Assembly (NCBI RefSeq): GCF_001544615.1 | Contig: NZ_FCNV02000005.1 | Span: 62,001 to 126,000, forward strand | Reading direction: 5' to 3' | Origin: Caballeronia concitans | GTDB lineage: Bacteria; Pseudomonadota; Gammaproteobacteria; Burkholderiales; Burkholderiaceae | DNA length: 64,000 nt | Part shown: positions 18,524 to 27,582 of the stretch, piece after piece | How the letters are laid out: every line of letters begins with the position of its first letter | How positions within the stretch are numbered: the first letter of the stretch is position 1 | Position numbers and translations under genes: made by a program | The notes under the pieces: model-generated | The model's database searches: none | Seen by the model: the letters and a program-made list of their open reading frames with translations, nothing else | What the model was told of the DNA's origin: nothing

Positions 18524-19057
18524 ATGCCCGTGCAATCCGAAACGCTTCTGGCAGCCGACGCCCACTGCGAGCACTTCATGCTCGCCGCCAACGACTGGGT
18601 GCCGAACAACGCGCGCTTGCCGGTGTTGCTGTGGCGGGGCGCGATCGATCCCGAAGGGCGCGATTGCGGCAGCCGCTTCGAAGCGCTCTTCGCGCAGAAC
18701 GGCTGGCCGCCGCAGTGGCGCGATGGCGTCTTCGACTATCACCATTTCCACTCGACGGCGCACGAAGCGCTGGGCGTGGCGTCGGGAGAAGCGGAACTGA
18801 TCATCGGCGGTCCGCGCGGACGCGTGATTTCCGTGCGCGCCGGCGATGCGCTCATCTTGCCCGCCGGCACGGGCCATTGCCTGCTGACGAGCGGCCGCCG
18901 CTTCCAGGTGATCGGCGCGTATCCGCCGGATCAGCAATGGGACATCCGGCGCAGCGCGCTCGACGACGAGGAACTCCGCGCCATGCAGGCGCTGCCGTTT
19001 CCGGACAGCGATCCCGTCGGCGGCGATGACGGGCCGCTCACGCGGCTGTGGCGCTGA
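18524..19057 (+). CDS. cupin domain protein
   Basis: A 177-residue single-domain cupin. The metal-site motif 1 region is visible (YHHFHSTAHEALGVASGEAE, with three His and a Glu as potential ligands), as is motif 2 (AGDALILPAGTGHCLL). Metal-dependent activity is therefore possible, but the substrate is unknown. The ATG at 18524 follows GGAGA; upstream in-frame sequence is the tail of a non-coding stretch. It is convergent with a DMT exporter (27 nt between stops). Confidence 0.85.
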   Translation: MPVQSETLLAADAHCEHFMLAANDWVPNNARLPVLLWRGAIDPEGRDCGSRFEALFAQNGWPPQWRDGVFDYHHFHSTAHEALGVASGEAELIIGGPRGRVISVRAGDALILPAGTGHCLLTSGRRFQVIGAYPPDQQWDIRRSALDDEELRAMQALPFPDSDPVGGDDGPLTRLWR

Positions 19058-19084
19058 GCGGCGTAACGCGCGCGGCGAACGCGC

Positions 19085-20032
19085 TCACTGTTTCGCGCAT
19101 TCCCGGCGACGGGCGCGCCATGAAGGCACGCGGCTGACGACGCCGGTCGCCAGCGCCGTCCCCGCGAGCACGACGCCGCACGCCGCCGCCATGCCGACCG
19201 ACACCCGTTCCGCGAGGAACAGCGCGCCCCACAGAATGCCGAAGATCGGAATCACGAAGGTCACCGTGATGGCGCGCGCCGGCCCGGCCACCGCGATCAA
19301 ATGAAAGAACAGCATGTACGCAACGCCCGTGCATGCCACGCCCAGTCCGAGCACCGCGCCCCACGCATTCATCGATACCGGCCCCGTTGGCCACGACGCC
19401 AGCGCGAACGGCACAAGCACGAGCGTCGCGGCGGTCATCGTGCCGGCGGCGACCGTCAGCGAATCCACGCCCATCAGATGCCGCTTCGTGTAGCTCGCCG
19501 CGATGCCGTAGCAGAGCGTCGCCGCAAGCGCGGCCAGCGCGGCGAGCGCGGTGCTCGCCGGCGTGATGGCGGAGGCGGCCGCGCTCGCATCGTGGACGAA
19601 CATCTGGTCCCACACGAGCGCGAGCACGCCTGCGAAGCCGATCGCGAGTCCCGCGACGCGCAGGCGGCTCAGCCGGTCGCCCAGCCACAGGAATGCGACG
19701 AGCGCGCCCCAGAGCGGCGTCGTCGCGTTGATGACGGACGTCACGCCCGCCGACAGCGTCAGCTCGGCATAAGCGAAGAGACAGAACGGCGCGGCCGAAT
19801 TGAACACGCCGACGACGATGAGCGGCCACGCGCGTTGGCGCATCGTCGCAAGGGCCGCACGCGGCGAGCCGCGCAGCGCCAGCACGATCAACAGAAACAG
19901 CGCGCCGATGCCGACGCGCAGCGCCATCAGCGGCGCGACGCCGAGATCGGTCACGCCGACGCGGATGAACAGGAACGAGCCGCCCCACAGCGCGGCGAGA
20001 ACGAGCAGTTGAGCGAGATTGACAGGGTTCAT
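19085..20032 (-). CDS. DMT (EamA) family transporter
   Basis: Ten-helix EamA transporter of 315 residues. It starts MNPVNLAQLLVLAALWGGSF, the standard opening of the family, and has two EamA halves with FVIPIFGILWGALFLAE in the second. Likely an exporter of amino acids or other small metabolites; substrate unknown. The start at 20032 is chosen for the short N-terminus. It is the second DMT gene in the window and is not closely related in its opening to the one at 9.4 kb. It is divergent from the DUF883 gene. Confidence 0.88.
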   Translation of the reverse strand: MNPVNLAQLLVLAALWGGSFLFIRVGVTDLGVAPLMALRVGIGALFLLIVLALRGSPRAALATMRQRAWPLIVVGVFNSAAPFCLFAYAELTLSAGVTSVINATTPLWGALVAFLWLGDRLSRLRVAGLAIGFAGVLALVWDQMFVHDASAAASAITPASTALAALAALAATLCYGIAASYTKRHLMGVDSLTVAAGTMTAATLVLVPFALASWPTGPVSMNAWGAVLGLGVACTGVAYMLFFHLIAVAGPARAITVTFVIPIFGILWGALFLAERVSVGMAAACGVVLAGTALATGVVSRVPSWRARRRECAKQ

Positions 20033-20344
20033 GGCGGGCTTTGCAAAAGAGTCGGAGCGAAGCCATCGTAGGGGCGGGCGCGGCGCGAATGCTTCGGCGC
20101 GGCGTGAAACGAAACATGCTTCGCCTGACAGGAGAGTCATCGTAGGCGGGCGGGCGTTACGCGGCAAACGAGCAATTCTCACCGGTATGTGAAAGAAATT
20201 GCGATATGCGGCGCCGCCGCGCAGTGCGTTTCGCCTATGCCGAACGGATGAATGGCGCGTGCGGCGGTCCGGTGCGACTCTTGCGTCGTGATGATGCGCA
20301 TTGATTGGCCAATGCGACAAACGACGCATACAGGAGAGGAAGTC
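20033..20344. other. 312-bp divergent intergenic region
   Basis: Promoter region for the two flanking genes. The one clear structure is an inverted repeat CGCATTG-ATTGGC-CAATGCG at 20297-20316, 28 bp before the DUF883 start codon, containing the palindrome ATTGGCCAAT. It could be an operator or a 5' UTR hairpin. No gene is seen. Confidence 0.5.
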
Positions 20345-20860
20345 ATGGCTCAAGTGAACGGCAACGCATCGGGGATGACATCGGGAAGCGCGCCGAACGG
20401 CAGCGCCGGGACATCGTCCGCGCAGCCGCCCGAACCGCCGCTATCGCGCAGCGCGGTGACCAACGCAATGGAAGCGGCGCTCGGCCCCGGCATGGAACAC
20501 AGTAACGACGACAACGTGAGCTCGCTTGCACCGGGCGCGGCGCATCGGCCGGTCAGGAACGTGCCGACGCGCTCGCCCGCGCATGTGCACGGCAGCGCGC
20601 TGGAGGGCGGCGACAGTCCCGCCGTGCTCGCGCAGCCGGCATCCGCCGCGTCTGAGGGGCAGGGCAGCCGCTTTCATCCGGACGCGACTTCGGCGGGCGT
20701 GCGAGCGAAGCGCGTCATTTCCGGCGCGCAGGACGTCGCCGTCGCGCGATACCGCCGCGTCACCGAAGGCACCGACGACTTCGTCCACGACAACCCGTGG
20801 AAGGCGATCACGATGGCCGCGATCGGCGGGCTGATCGTCGGCTTGCTGATGTCGCGCTGA
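20345..20860 (+). CDS. DUF883/ElaB-like membrane-anchored protein
   Basis: A 171-residue protein with a long, disordered Ser/Ala/Pro/Gly-rich N-terminal half. Its C-terminal part is typical of DUF883/YqjD/ElaB proteins: an amphipathic helix, DNPWKAITMAAIGG and a terminal transmembrane helix (GGLIVGLLMSR). E. coli relatives are inner-membrane, ribosome-associated stationary-phase proteins. Here the family domain is confined to the last 60 residues and the N-terminal extension is unusual in length. The ATG at 20345 has a GAGAGGAAG box. Confidence 0.7.
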   Translation: MAQVNGNASGMTSGSAPNGSAGTSSAQPPEPPLSRSAVTNAMEAALGPGMEHSNDDNVSSLAPGAAHRPVRNVPTRSPAHVHGSALEGGDSPAVLAQPASAASEGQGSRFHPDATSAGVRAKRVISGAQDVAVARYRRVTEGTDDFVHDNPWKAITMAAIGGLIVGLLMSR

Positions 20861-20949
20861 GCATCGCCAAACGACCGGAGGCGCGCGGCGGGCCTCGTCC
20901 TTGCTTAAGGTCGGGTATAGAGCGGCGCTTATCGCCGTGCCGAACGGAC

Positions 20950-21417
20950 ATGGATGGAGAATCGAACCGGGCGCGGACGGGCCGCCGCGAAATCTGGACG
21001 CAACGCACCGCGGGGACGCCTCAGCCGCGGCGCGTGCTCATCGCGCACGTGGAACCGAATGTGGGCGATTCCTTCGCGCTCTTGCTCGCCATGCGCGGCT
21101 TCGAAGCCGTGCAGGTCGGCGATGAGCAGCGTGCCATCGAACTGGCGTCGACGTGGCGGCCGCAGGCGGTGTTCGTCGATACGCGTCTCGGCAGAGTGGC
21201 GGGCGGACAGGTGCGGCCCGGCACGTTCGACCACGCGCTCGTGCGCACGCTGCGCGAGCAAGCCGATACAGAGCAGCGGCTGGTCATCGCGTTCGGCGGC
21301 GACGAGGTGCGCGATCCGCCGGACGTGCTGCAAACGGCCGGTTACGACGGCGTGTGCCGCAAGCCATGTCCGATATGGTGGCTCGTGGATGTGTTGACGC
21401 GGTTTTATGCGCGGTGA
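20950..21417 (+). CDS. stand-alone receiver-like protein, altered acidic pocket
   Basis: A 155-residue protein whose residues 28-155 follow the CheY-like receiver pattern: VLIAHVEPN at beta1, QAVFVDTRLG with the putative phospho-acceptor Asp77 at beta3, and CRKP with Lys138 at beta5. The acidic pair that normally follows beta1 (DD or ED) is replaced by HVE, and the Thr/Ser switch position is not evident (VIAFGGDE). Phosphorylation would need altered Mg2+ binding. There is no output domain. The first 27 residues are basic and polar. It lies 89 nt after the DUF883 gene on the same strand with no kinase nearby. Confidence 0.65.
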   Translation: MDGESNRARTGRREIWTQRTAGTPQPRRVLIAHVEPNVGDSFALLLAMRGFEAVQVGDEQRAIELASTWRPQAVFVDTRLGRVAGGQVRPGTFDHALVRTLREQADTEQRLVIAFGGDEVRDPPDVLQTAGYDGVCRKPCPIWWLVDVLTRFYAR

Positions 21418-21616
21418 TCGCGCTTGCGTGTGGACAGGCTGAACGTCGCCACAGTTGAAGAAAGGCGTTACTGCATAGCGCTATCGTTAGATGAGCTTAC
21501 CGGCGCGCGCGGTGTCGTCGATTGCGGAAAGCCGGTCGCGTCGGCCCCTTGAAATCGCGCGCCGCAACGGGCGCGCGTAAAGGCGTAAAGGTCGACGCGA
21601 TCCGGCCGATGCGGCC

Positions 21617-21886
21617 TCAACTGCGTCTATTGAAATCGTTCGTTTCGAGTTCGACGGATTGGCCGCCATTGCGCTCCAGCGTCCGCCGGGCGGCCTCCTC
21701 GATTTCCACGCGCCCGCCTTCGAATGCGCTCAGCATCGCGTGCGATGACGTGCCGGCGTTGCCGAAGTGATCGTTGAGCGCGTCGAGAGAAACGCTGCAC
21801 CAGACTTCGCGTCCGTCGACGGTTGCCTCGAATGCGACTCGCGCCGCCGCCACGACGTGACGCCGCCCGCTGAACTCAATCGCCAT
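21617..21886 (-). CDS. DUF1488 family protein
   Basis: A small soluble protein of 89 residues. The pattern VAFEATVDGREVWCSVSLDALNDHFG fits the DUF1488 family, which has no known function. AGGAGG lies 5-6 nt upstream of the ATG at 21886, strongly fixing the start. It stands alone with about 200 nt of non-coding DNA on each side. Confidence 0.8.
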   Translation of the reverse strand: MAIEFSGRRHVVAAARVAFEATVDGREVWCSVSLDALNDHFGNAGTSSHAMLSAFEGGRVEIEEAARRTLERNGGQSVELETNDFNRRS

Positions 21887-22098
21887 CCTTCACCTCCTGT
21901 TTTCGTTGGGAAAACGCTGACCGCAGTGTGTGCGACGAACCTGCAAGCCGGCGCATGGAGCGCAATGCCTTCGCAGGCCTTTGAGCGTGGAGCGAAGTGC
22001 CGATTTGCATGATACGCCGCGCGGCGCGTTCCGGATGGTTTGCAACGGCCATGCCCGCCGCGCTCGAACATGCCCGCGCGGCTGCAAGCGATGCCCGT

Positions 22099-22320
22099 CT
22101 AGCAACAGGAACAGCCCCCAACGTGACGCATGCCGTAGCCGCCGACGCCCTCGGATCCGGCCGAGTCCTTGCTGCTGCCGCCCACCGTCGGCGCGCCGAT
22201 CGTCACGCGTCCAGCGGTCTCGCCGCAATCGGGACAGGATGCGGGGTCATCGCGTTCGGCGATGCGTCGCACTGCTTCGAAGGTGCCGCATCGCGTGCAC
22301 TCGTAGTCATAAACGGGCAT
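22099..22320 (-). CDS. FmdB family zinc-ribbon protein
   Basis: A 73-residue protein opening MPVYDYECTRCGTFE with a second pair CPDCG about 20 residues later: the four-Cys FmdB/CxxC_CxxC_SSSS zinc ribbon, first noted beside formamidase genes and regarded as regulatory. A Gly/Ser-rich tail ends in a further Cys cluster (GGCSCC). The start is set by the family-typical N-terminus; an in-frame upstream extension is not protein-like. It is divergent from the DUF4142 gene. Confidence 0.85.
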   Translation of the reverse strand: MPVYDYECTRCGTFEAVRRIAERDDPASCPDCGETAGRVTIGAPTVGGSSKDSAGSEGVGGYGMRHVGGCSCC

Positions 22321-22461
22321 GGGATTTCTGTCGCGGAAGGGAATAAGAACAGTGTAGCAAGCCCTATCGTCAGCAAGAGGCATTCCGCTTGCCGACGCAT
22401 GGGTTGCGCGTGGCATCGCTATTGCTGGATGAGCGGGTAATCAACACCAAAGGAGGCCTCA

Positions 22462-23007
22462 ATGAAACCCAATGCAGTTCTGCTCACCGCGCTGGCATCG
22501 GCGCTCTTTGCCGCGGCGCCGGCCGTCACGCTCGCGCAGACGCAGGCAGCCAGCACGACGATGGCCAACGACTTGCCCGCGCAGGACAAGGAGTTCGTGC
22601 AGGCAGCGTCCATGTCCGGCTCGACCGAAATCGATGCGGCCAAGCTCGCGACCAAGCAATCGCAGGACAAGGACGTGAAGAACTTCGCGCATCACATGAT
22701 GCTCGATCACACCAAGCTCACGATGCAGCTCAAGATGGCCGCGCCGCATGGCGTGACCGTGCCGAAGGACAACTCGGATACCGCCGTGCTCGATTCGCTG
22801 AAGGGCCTGAAGGGCAAGGAATTCGATACGGCCTACATCCAGAAAGTCGGTCTCGAGGGCCACCAGAAGGCCGTCGAGGCGTTCCAGAAGGAAGCGCAGG
22901 ATGGCCAGAACGCCGACCTGAAGAAGGCGGCTCAGAAGGCGCTGCCGACCATCCAGCAGCACTTGAAGATGGCGCAGGATCTCGCGGCCAAGAAGGGCGT
23001 GCAGTAA
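22462..23007 (+). CDS. secreted DUF4142 protein
   Basis: A 181-residue exported protein with a signal peptide cleaving near residue 25 (VTLAQ) and an all-helical DUF4142 domain: DKEFVQAASMSGSTEID, KNFAHHMMLDHTKL and a second four-helix half. The fold is ferritin-like but I see no full di-metal ligand set. Such periplasmic proteins are abundant in Burkholderia and tied to stress survival, function unknown. AAAGGAGG precedes the ATG, indicating strong translation. A hairpin follows the stop. Confidence 0.85.
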   Translation: MKPNAVLLTALASALFAAAPAVTLAQTQAASTTMANDLPAQDKEFVQAASMSGSTEIDAAKLATKQSQDKDVKNFAHHMMLDHTKLTMQLKMAAPHGVTVPKDNSDTAVLDSLKGLKGKEFDTAYIQKVGLEGHQKAVEAFQKEAQDGQNADLKKAAQKALPTIQQHLKMAQDLAAKKGVQ

Positions 23008-23018
23008 GCAGCCAGTGA

Positions 23019-23041
23019 ACGGCGCGGGTTCGCCGCGCCGT
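23019..23041. terminator. hairpin between convergent genes
   Basis: Perfect 9-bp stem ACGGCGCGG/CCGCGCCGT with a 5-nt loop, 12 nt after the DUF4142 stop and 16 nt before the carbonic anhydrase stop. No T tract follows on either strand, so intrinsic termination is plausible but not certain. Confidence 0.45.
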
Positions 23042-23056
23042 TGCAGAAGCGGGCGC

Positions 23057-23758
23057 TTAAGCCGCGCCCTGGCGCAGCAGACGCTCGCGCGCTTCGGGAA
23101 TCGACTCGAAGCCGCCGCCGCCTTCGTCGAAAATCGACACTTCGCCTTGCCCGATGTCGTAGACCCAGCCCTGCACCTGCAGTTGCTTCAGCGCAAGCCG
23201 CCCGGCGACCGCCGGATGCGTGCGCAAGTGCGTGAGCTGCAGCCGGATGTTCTCCTCGACCATCGCCTGCACGACGCGCGCTTCTTCCAGCTTTCGCGCC
23301 ATCACGACGCTGCGCGCGGCTTCCGCGTTGCGCAGCCAGGCGTGCACCGTCGGCATCTCATCGGCGATGGTCGCGCCCGATGCGAGGCCTTTCATCGCGC
23401 CGCAGTCCGAGTGGCCGCAAATCACGATCTGCCGCACGTTCAGCGCGAGCACCGCGAACTCCACCACCGCCGAGACGCCGCCGAGCATTTCGCCGTACGC
23501 CGGCACGATATTGCCGATGTTGCGGCACACGAACAGCTCGCCCGGTCGCGTTTGCGTGATCATCTCGGGCGACACCCGCGAGTCGGCGCAGGTGATGAAA
23601 AGCGTATGCGGCGTCTGCCGGTGCGCGAGGCTCTTGAAGAGCGCTTCGCTGTCGGGAAACACGAAGCGGCTGAAATCTTCGGCGCCTCGCAAAAGGTAGA
23701 GCAGGTCGGGCTGATCGGAGCCTTCGCGTTCTTCGGTCATCGTGGATTTATCGGACAT
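23057..23758 (-). CDS. beta-class carbonic anhydrase
   Basis: Interconverts CO2 and bicarbonate. The 233-residue protein has the full beta-class zinc site: Cys57 and Asp59-Arg61 in TCADSRVSPE, and His116 and Cys119 in CGHSDCG. The RNIGNIVPAYG and EFAVLALNV segments also match. Length is normal. The ATG at 23758 gives a hydrophilic 18-residue lead; an internal Met at residue 7 is an alternative start. It is divergent from the TPR/OGT gene and convergent with the DUF4142 gene. Confidence 0.94.
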   Translation of the reverse strand: MSDKSTMTEEREGSDQPDLLYLLRGAEDFSRFVFPDSEALFKSLAHRQTPHTLFITCADSRVSPEMITQTRPGELFVCRNIGNIVPAYGEMLGGVSAVVEFAVLALNVRQIVICGHSDCGAMKGLASGATIADEMPTVHAWLRNAEAARSVVMARKLEEARVVQAMVEENIRLQLTHLRTHPAVAGRLALKQLQVQGWVYDIGQGEVSIFDEGGGGFESIPEARERLLRQGAA

Positions 23759-23996
23759 GGGGGCCCTTGAAGTGCGGATTGGCGCGGATTGGCGAGCAGC
23801 CGCCCGCCGCCAGACAAGAGCTTGCGGGGTTTTGGGATGATGTGCAAGTCGTCGAACGTTTCAAAGCGCGAATGCGGCGCGTTCTCGCGCTGTTTCGTCT
23901 TTTGCACGGCTTTATAGTTATTGACGAATCCGCCAGGCGCGTCTGCTAGTTTTACCCTTTGGCAATCATCGAAAACGCGTCGTTCAGGCTTCGTTC

Positions 23997-26582
23997 ATGC
24001 ACTTTCATTCCCATTCTTACGATACCGCCGCCGCCCTTTATTCGAATGGCGATTTCGAGCAGGCGCTGTACGCACTGAATTCCTTGATCGCGGTATCGGC
24101 CGCGAACCCTGAAGCACTCAATCTGGCCGCCATTTGCTGTTACCGGTTGAACCGGCTCGACGATGCGGAAAGGCATTGGCGCCGCACCATCGACGACTAT
24201 CCGGATCACGCGGGCAGCTACGGCAATCTCGCGAATCTGCTGATGTCGCAAGGGCGCGTCGCGGAAGCCGAATCGGTATATCGGCGGGCGATTTCGATTC
24301 GGCCGGACTTTTCCGAAGCGCATTACAACCTCGGCAATCTGTTGCGCCAGCTCGGGCGGCCGGACGAGGCCGAAGCGTGCTTGCGTGAGGCGGTGCGCGG
24401 TCGCCCGGATCTTGCCGAAGCGCATTACAACCTCGCGAACCTGTTGTCGGCTCGAGGGCGCTTCGCCGAAGCGGAAGCCGCTTATCGCAATGCGACGGCC
24501 GCACGTCCCGATTACGCCGAAGCGCATAACAATCTCGGCAACATGCTGCGCGAAGAGGGGCGGCTGGACGAGGCGCGCAGGGCGCTGCTTCGCGCGGTGC
24601 GGGCGCGTCCGGGCTTCGAAGTGGCACATCACAATCTCGGACTGCTACTGCAACAGAGCGGGAATTACGCACTGGCGCTGGCCTTTCACCGGCGCGCGAC
24701 CGAACTGCGGCCCGATTACGTGGAGGCGCATTGCGGGGCCGCCCACTCGCTGACGTCGCTCGGCCGGTTCGCGGAGGCCGAAGCCGCGTTCCGCGCGGCG
24801 CTCGCCATTCGCGCTGATGACGCCGACGCCTTCATGGGACTGGCGCGCGTGCAGCGGGAACTCGGACGGCATGACGACGCGGAGCGCGCGTATCGGCACG
24901 TCATCGCTTTGCAGCCCGAGAATGCCGACGCGCGCGCCTGCCTCGCCGATACGCTTCACGCCCAACGACGGCCGCACGAAGCCGAAGCGGCATACCGCGC
25001 GGCGCTCGCGATGCGCCCGGACAACGCCGAGTGGCATTACAACCTCGGCGTGCTGCTCGGCGCAGAGGGACGCCTGGCCGAAGCGGATGCGGCATATCGA
25101 CGGGTTATCGCGCTTCGCCCCGATCATGCGCATGCGCTTACGAACCTGGGCCGGATCGTGCGTGATCTCGACCGGCTGCCCGAGGCCGAGTCGCTGCTGC
25201 GTCAGTCGATCGCCATCTGCCCGGATTCCGCCGAAGCCCACAACAATCTCGCGAGCGTGCTGAAGGACATGAGCCGCATGGATGAAGCCATCGACGAGTT
25301 TCGCCGGGCGGTGGCGTGCGCCCCGGACAACGAATGCGTGCATCGCAATCTCAACTATGCGTTGACCTATCACGCGGAGACGCCCAAAGAGATTCTCGAC
25401 GAATGCCTGCGCTTTGCCGCACGGCACGAAGCGCCGCTCCTTGACGCGCAGGTGCGCTACACGAACGACCGCTCGCCTTCGCGACGGCTGAAGATCGGCT
25501 ACGTCGCGCCGGACTTTCGCGCGCACTGCCAGTCGATGTTCACGGCGCCGGTGCTCGCCCAGCACGACCATGCATCGTTCGAAATCGTCTGCTATGCGAG
25601 CGTCAGGCAGCCCGACGAGATCACGCAACTCATGCGCCCGATGGCCGACGTCTGGCGCGACGTCCACACGCTCGACGACGCGCAGCTCGCACAGGTGATC
25701 CGCGACGACGGCATAGACGTGCTCGTCGATCTGACGATGCACATGGCGTCCGGCCGCCCGTTGCTGTTTGCGCGACGGCCCGCGCCGGTGCAGGTGCAAT
25801 GGCTCGCGTATCCGGGCACGACGGGCAGCCGCGCGATTCGCTATCGGCTGACCGATCCGTGGATCGATCCGCCCGGTCAATCGACGAGCGAGCGTTATAG
25901 CGAGCAGTCCGTCTGGCTGCCCGAGACGTTCTGGTGTTTCGATCCGCGTGTGACGTCGCCCGACGCGCCGGGCGTCGGACCCTTGCCCGCCGAACGCAAC
26001 GGCCACATAACGTTCGGATGCCTGAATAATCCATGCAAGGCATCGGCGCGCCCGTTACGCATGTGGGCGGCGATTCTCGCGGCGGTACCGGATGCGCGCT
26101 TTGTTCTACTGGCCGGAGCCGGGCCGCGCGAGCGCTTCGGCGAACGACTGAGCGCGCTCGGCGTGGACATGTCGCGCGTGAGGTTCGTCGGCTATCAGGA
26201 CCGCGTGGCGTATCTGCGGACGTATCGCGACATCGACATCGGTCTCGATACTTTTCCGTACAACGGTCACACCACGAGTCTCGATGCGCTCTGGATGGGC
26301 GTGCCCGTGCCTTCGCGTGCGGGCGAGACGTCGTGCAGCCGCGCCGGACTGAGCCTGTTGATGAACCTCGGCTTGCCGGAACTCGTCGCTCATGACGATG
26401 ATGCTTACGTCGATGTCGTGACGCGTCTTGCGAACGATCGTCCGCGTCTTGCTGAACTGCGCGCATCGCTGCGAACACGCCTCGAAGCATCGCCGATGAT
26501 GAACGCCCCGCGCTTCACGCGCCATCTCGAAGACGTCTACCGGCGCATGTGGCGCGCGTGGTGCGCGTCGCCTGCTGGCTGA
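23997..26582 (+). CDS. TPR / O-GlcNAc transferase-like protein (SPINDLY, GT41)
   Basis: An 861-residue cytosolic protein. About thirteen 34-residue TPR units fill residues 5-465 (YNLGNLLRQLGRPDEAE-type repeats), followed from about residue 495 by a GT41 catalytic domain. Recognisable points are GYVAPDFRAHCQSM (His at the position of human OGT His498), WLAYPGTTG, LNNPCKAS (Lys at the position of the UDP-binding Lys) and GHTTSLDALWMGVPV. Retention of these residues suggests an active sugar transferase acting on protein Ser/Thr. Donor sugar and target are unknown; bacterial relatives modify flagellin, adhesins or other surface proteins. No obvious target gene is adjacent. Translation starts at the ATG at 23997. 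Confidence 0.9.
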   Translation: MHFHSHSYDTAAALYSNGDFEQALYALNSLIAVSAANPEALNLAAICCYRLNRLDDAERHWRRTIDDYPDHAGSYGNLANLLMSQGRVAEAESVYRRAISIRPDFSEAHYNLGNLLRQLGRPDEAEACLREAVRGRPDLAEAHYNLANLLSARGRFAEAEAAYRNATAARPDYAEAHNNLGNMLREEGRLDEARRALLRAVRARPGFEVAHHNLGLLLQQSGNYALALAFHRRATELRPDYVEAHCGAAHSLTSLGRFAEAEAAFRAALAIRADDADAFMGLARVQRELGRHDDAERAYRHVIALQPENADARACLADTLHAQRRPHEAEAAYRAALAMRPDNAEWHYNLGVLLGAEGRLAEADAAYRRVIALRPDHAHALTNLGRIVRDLDRLPEAESLLRQSIAICPDSAEAHNNLASVLKDMSRMDEAIDEFRRAVACAPDNECVHRNLNYALTYHAETPKEILDECLRFAARHEAPLLDAQVRYTNDRSPSRRLKIGYVAPDFRAHCQSMFTAPVLAQHDHASFEIVCYASVRQPDEITQLMRPMADVWRDVHTLDDAQLAQVIRDDGIDVLVDLTMHMASGRPLLFARRPAPVQVQWLAYPGTTGSRAIRYRLTDPWIDPPGQSTSERYSEQSVWLPETFWCFDPRVTSPDAPGVGPLPAERNGHITFGCLNNPCKASARPLRMWAAILAAVPDARFVLLAGAGPRERFGERLSALGVDMSRVRFVGYQDRVAYLRTYRDIDIGLDTFPYNGHTTSLDALWMGVPVPSRAGETSCSRAGLSLLMNLGLPELVAHDDDAYVDVVTRLANDRPRLAELRASLRTRLEASPMMNAPRFTRHLEDVYRRMWRAWCASPAG

Positions 26583-26722
26583 ACCGACACATCGCATGGC
26601 GCCTGCGCATCGCGCCGCGACACTTCGGTTTTTCCGAACCAATGCATCCGGATTCGTGCATTTCACGCCGTCGATCGTTCCGTTAGATTGGTTGCATCGA
26701 AAGCAATCAGAAAGGAATCGAC

Positions 26723-27013
26723 ATGAAATGCCCCGTCTGCCCCGCGACGGACCTGCTGATGACCGCACGCGAGGGCATCGAAATCGACTATTGCCCGAAC
26801 TGCCGCGGCGTGTGGCTCGACCGTGGCGAACTCGATCACCTCATCCGGCGCGACGAGCAGGTTTCCGTGCAGCAAGCGCAGCCTTACCCGCGCGACCGTG
26901 ACCGGCATCAGCACTATCGTCACGACGATCACCACTACGGCGACTCGAAAGGCCGGCACGGTTATCCGCGCCGCAAGAAGTCCTTTCTCGGCGAACTCTT
27001 CGACTTCGATTGA
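26723..27013 (+). CDS. TFIIB-type zinc-ribbon protein
   Basis: A 96-residue protein with MKCPVCP at the start and YCPNCRGVWLDRGELDHL at residues 23-40, the zf-TFIIB pattern with two CxxC pairs. The C-terminal half is very rich in His, Arg, Asp and Tyr (HQHYRHDDHHYGD) and ends KKSFLGELFDFD, a tail shared by members of this small family. A GAAAGGAATCGAC box precedes the ATG. Function unknown; metal binding by the His-rich part is possible. It is 31 nt upstream of the CBS gene, so both are likely co-transcribed. Confidence 0.85.
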   Translation: MKCPVCPATDLLMTAREGIEIDYCPNCRGVWLDRGELDHLIRRDEQVSVQQAQPYPRDRDRHQHYRHDDHHYGDSKGRHGYPRRKKSFLGELFDFD

Positions 27014-27044
27014 TGCAGCGCAAATCATGCAACGGGAGAACGGC

Positions 27045-27563
27045 ATGGCAACGGTGAAGCAAGTCCTGAAAGCGAAGACCGGCAAGTCGGTCCATACCAT
27101 CGGCGCGCAGGCGAGCCTCTTCGAGGCGATCGGCATGATGTCGCACACGGGCGTCGGCGCACTCGTCGTGACGGCGAGCGGCGATCAGAACGGCGCGGTG
27201 CACGGCATCGTGACGGAGCGGGACTACGCGCGCAAGGTGATCCTGCAGGACAAGGCGTCGCGCACGACGACGGTCGGCGAGATCATGACATCGCCGGTCA
27301 CGTCGATCGGTCTCGAAACGCGCACGGACGACTGCATGGCGCTGATGACGCACCATCGCATCCGTCATCTGCCGGTCATCGAGAACGGGCGGCTCATTGG
27401 CATGCTGTCGATCGGCGACATGGTGCGGCATCTCATCGACGAGCAGCAGTTCGCCATCGATCAGCTCGAAAGCTACGTACGCGGGCCGCACCACGAAGCG
27501 CCGACGTGCGCGCTCACGCGCCGCAGCCCGCTGCCGCAAACACTCGCGACGCGCCTCGCTTAA
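27045..27563 (+). CDS. CBS domain pair protein
   Basis: A 172-residue protein made of two CBS domains (about residues 7-65 and 73-135) that form a Bateman module binding adenine nucleotides. Landmarks are GIVTERDYARKVI, the linker VGEIMTSPV and HLPVIENGRLIGMLSIGDMV. The C-terminal 35 residues are unrelated. Stand-alone CBS proteins act as energy-status sensors or regulators; no partner is indicated. GGGAGAA precedes the ATG at 27045. It is convergent with the 2OG-oxygenase-like gene, 19 nt between stops. Confidence 0.9.
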   Translation: MATVKQVLKAKTGKSVHTIGAQASLFEAIGMMSHTGVGALVVTASGDQNGAVHGIVTERDYARKVILQDKASRTTTVGEIMTSPVTSIGLETRTDDCMALMTHHRIRHLPVIENGRLIGMLSIGDMVRHLIDEQQFAIDQLESYVRGPHHEAPTCALTRRSPLPQTLATRLA

Positions 27564-27582
27564 GCGCCGCGAGCAGGCTGTA

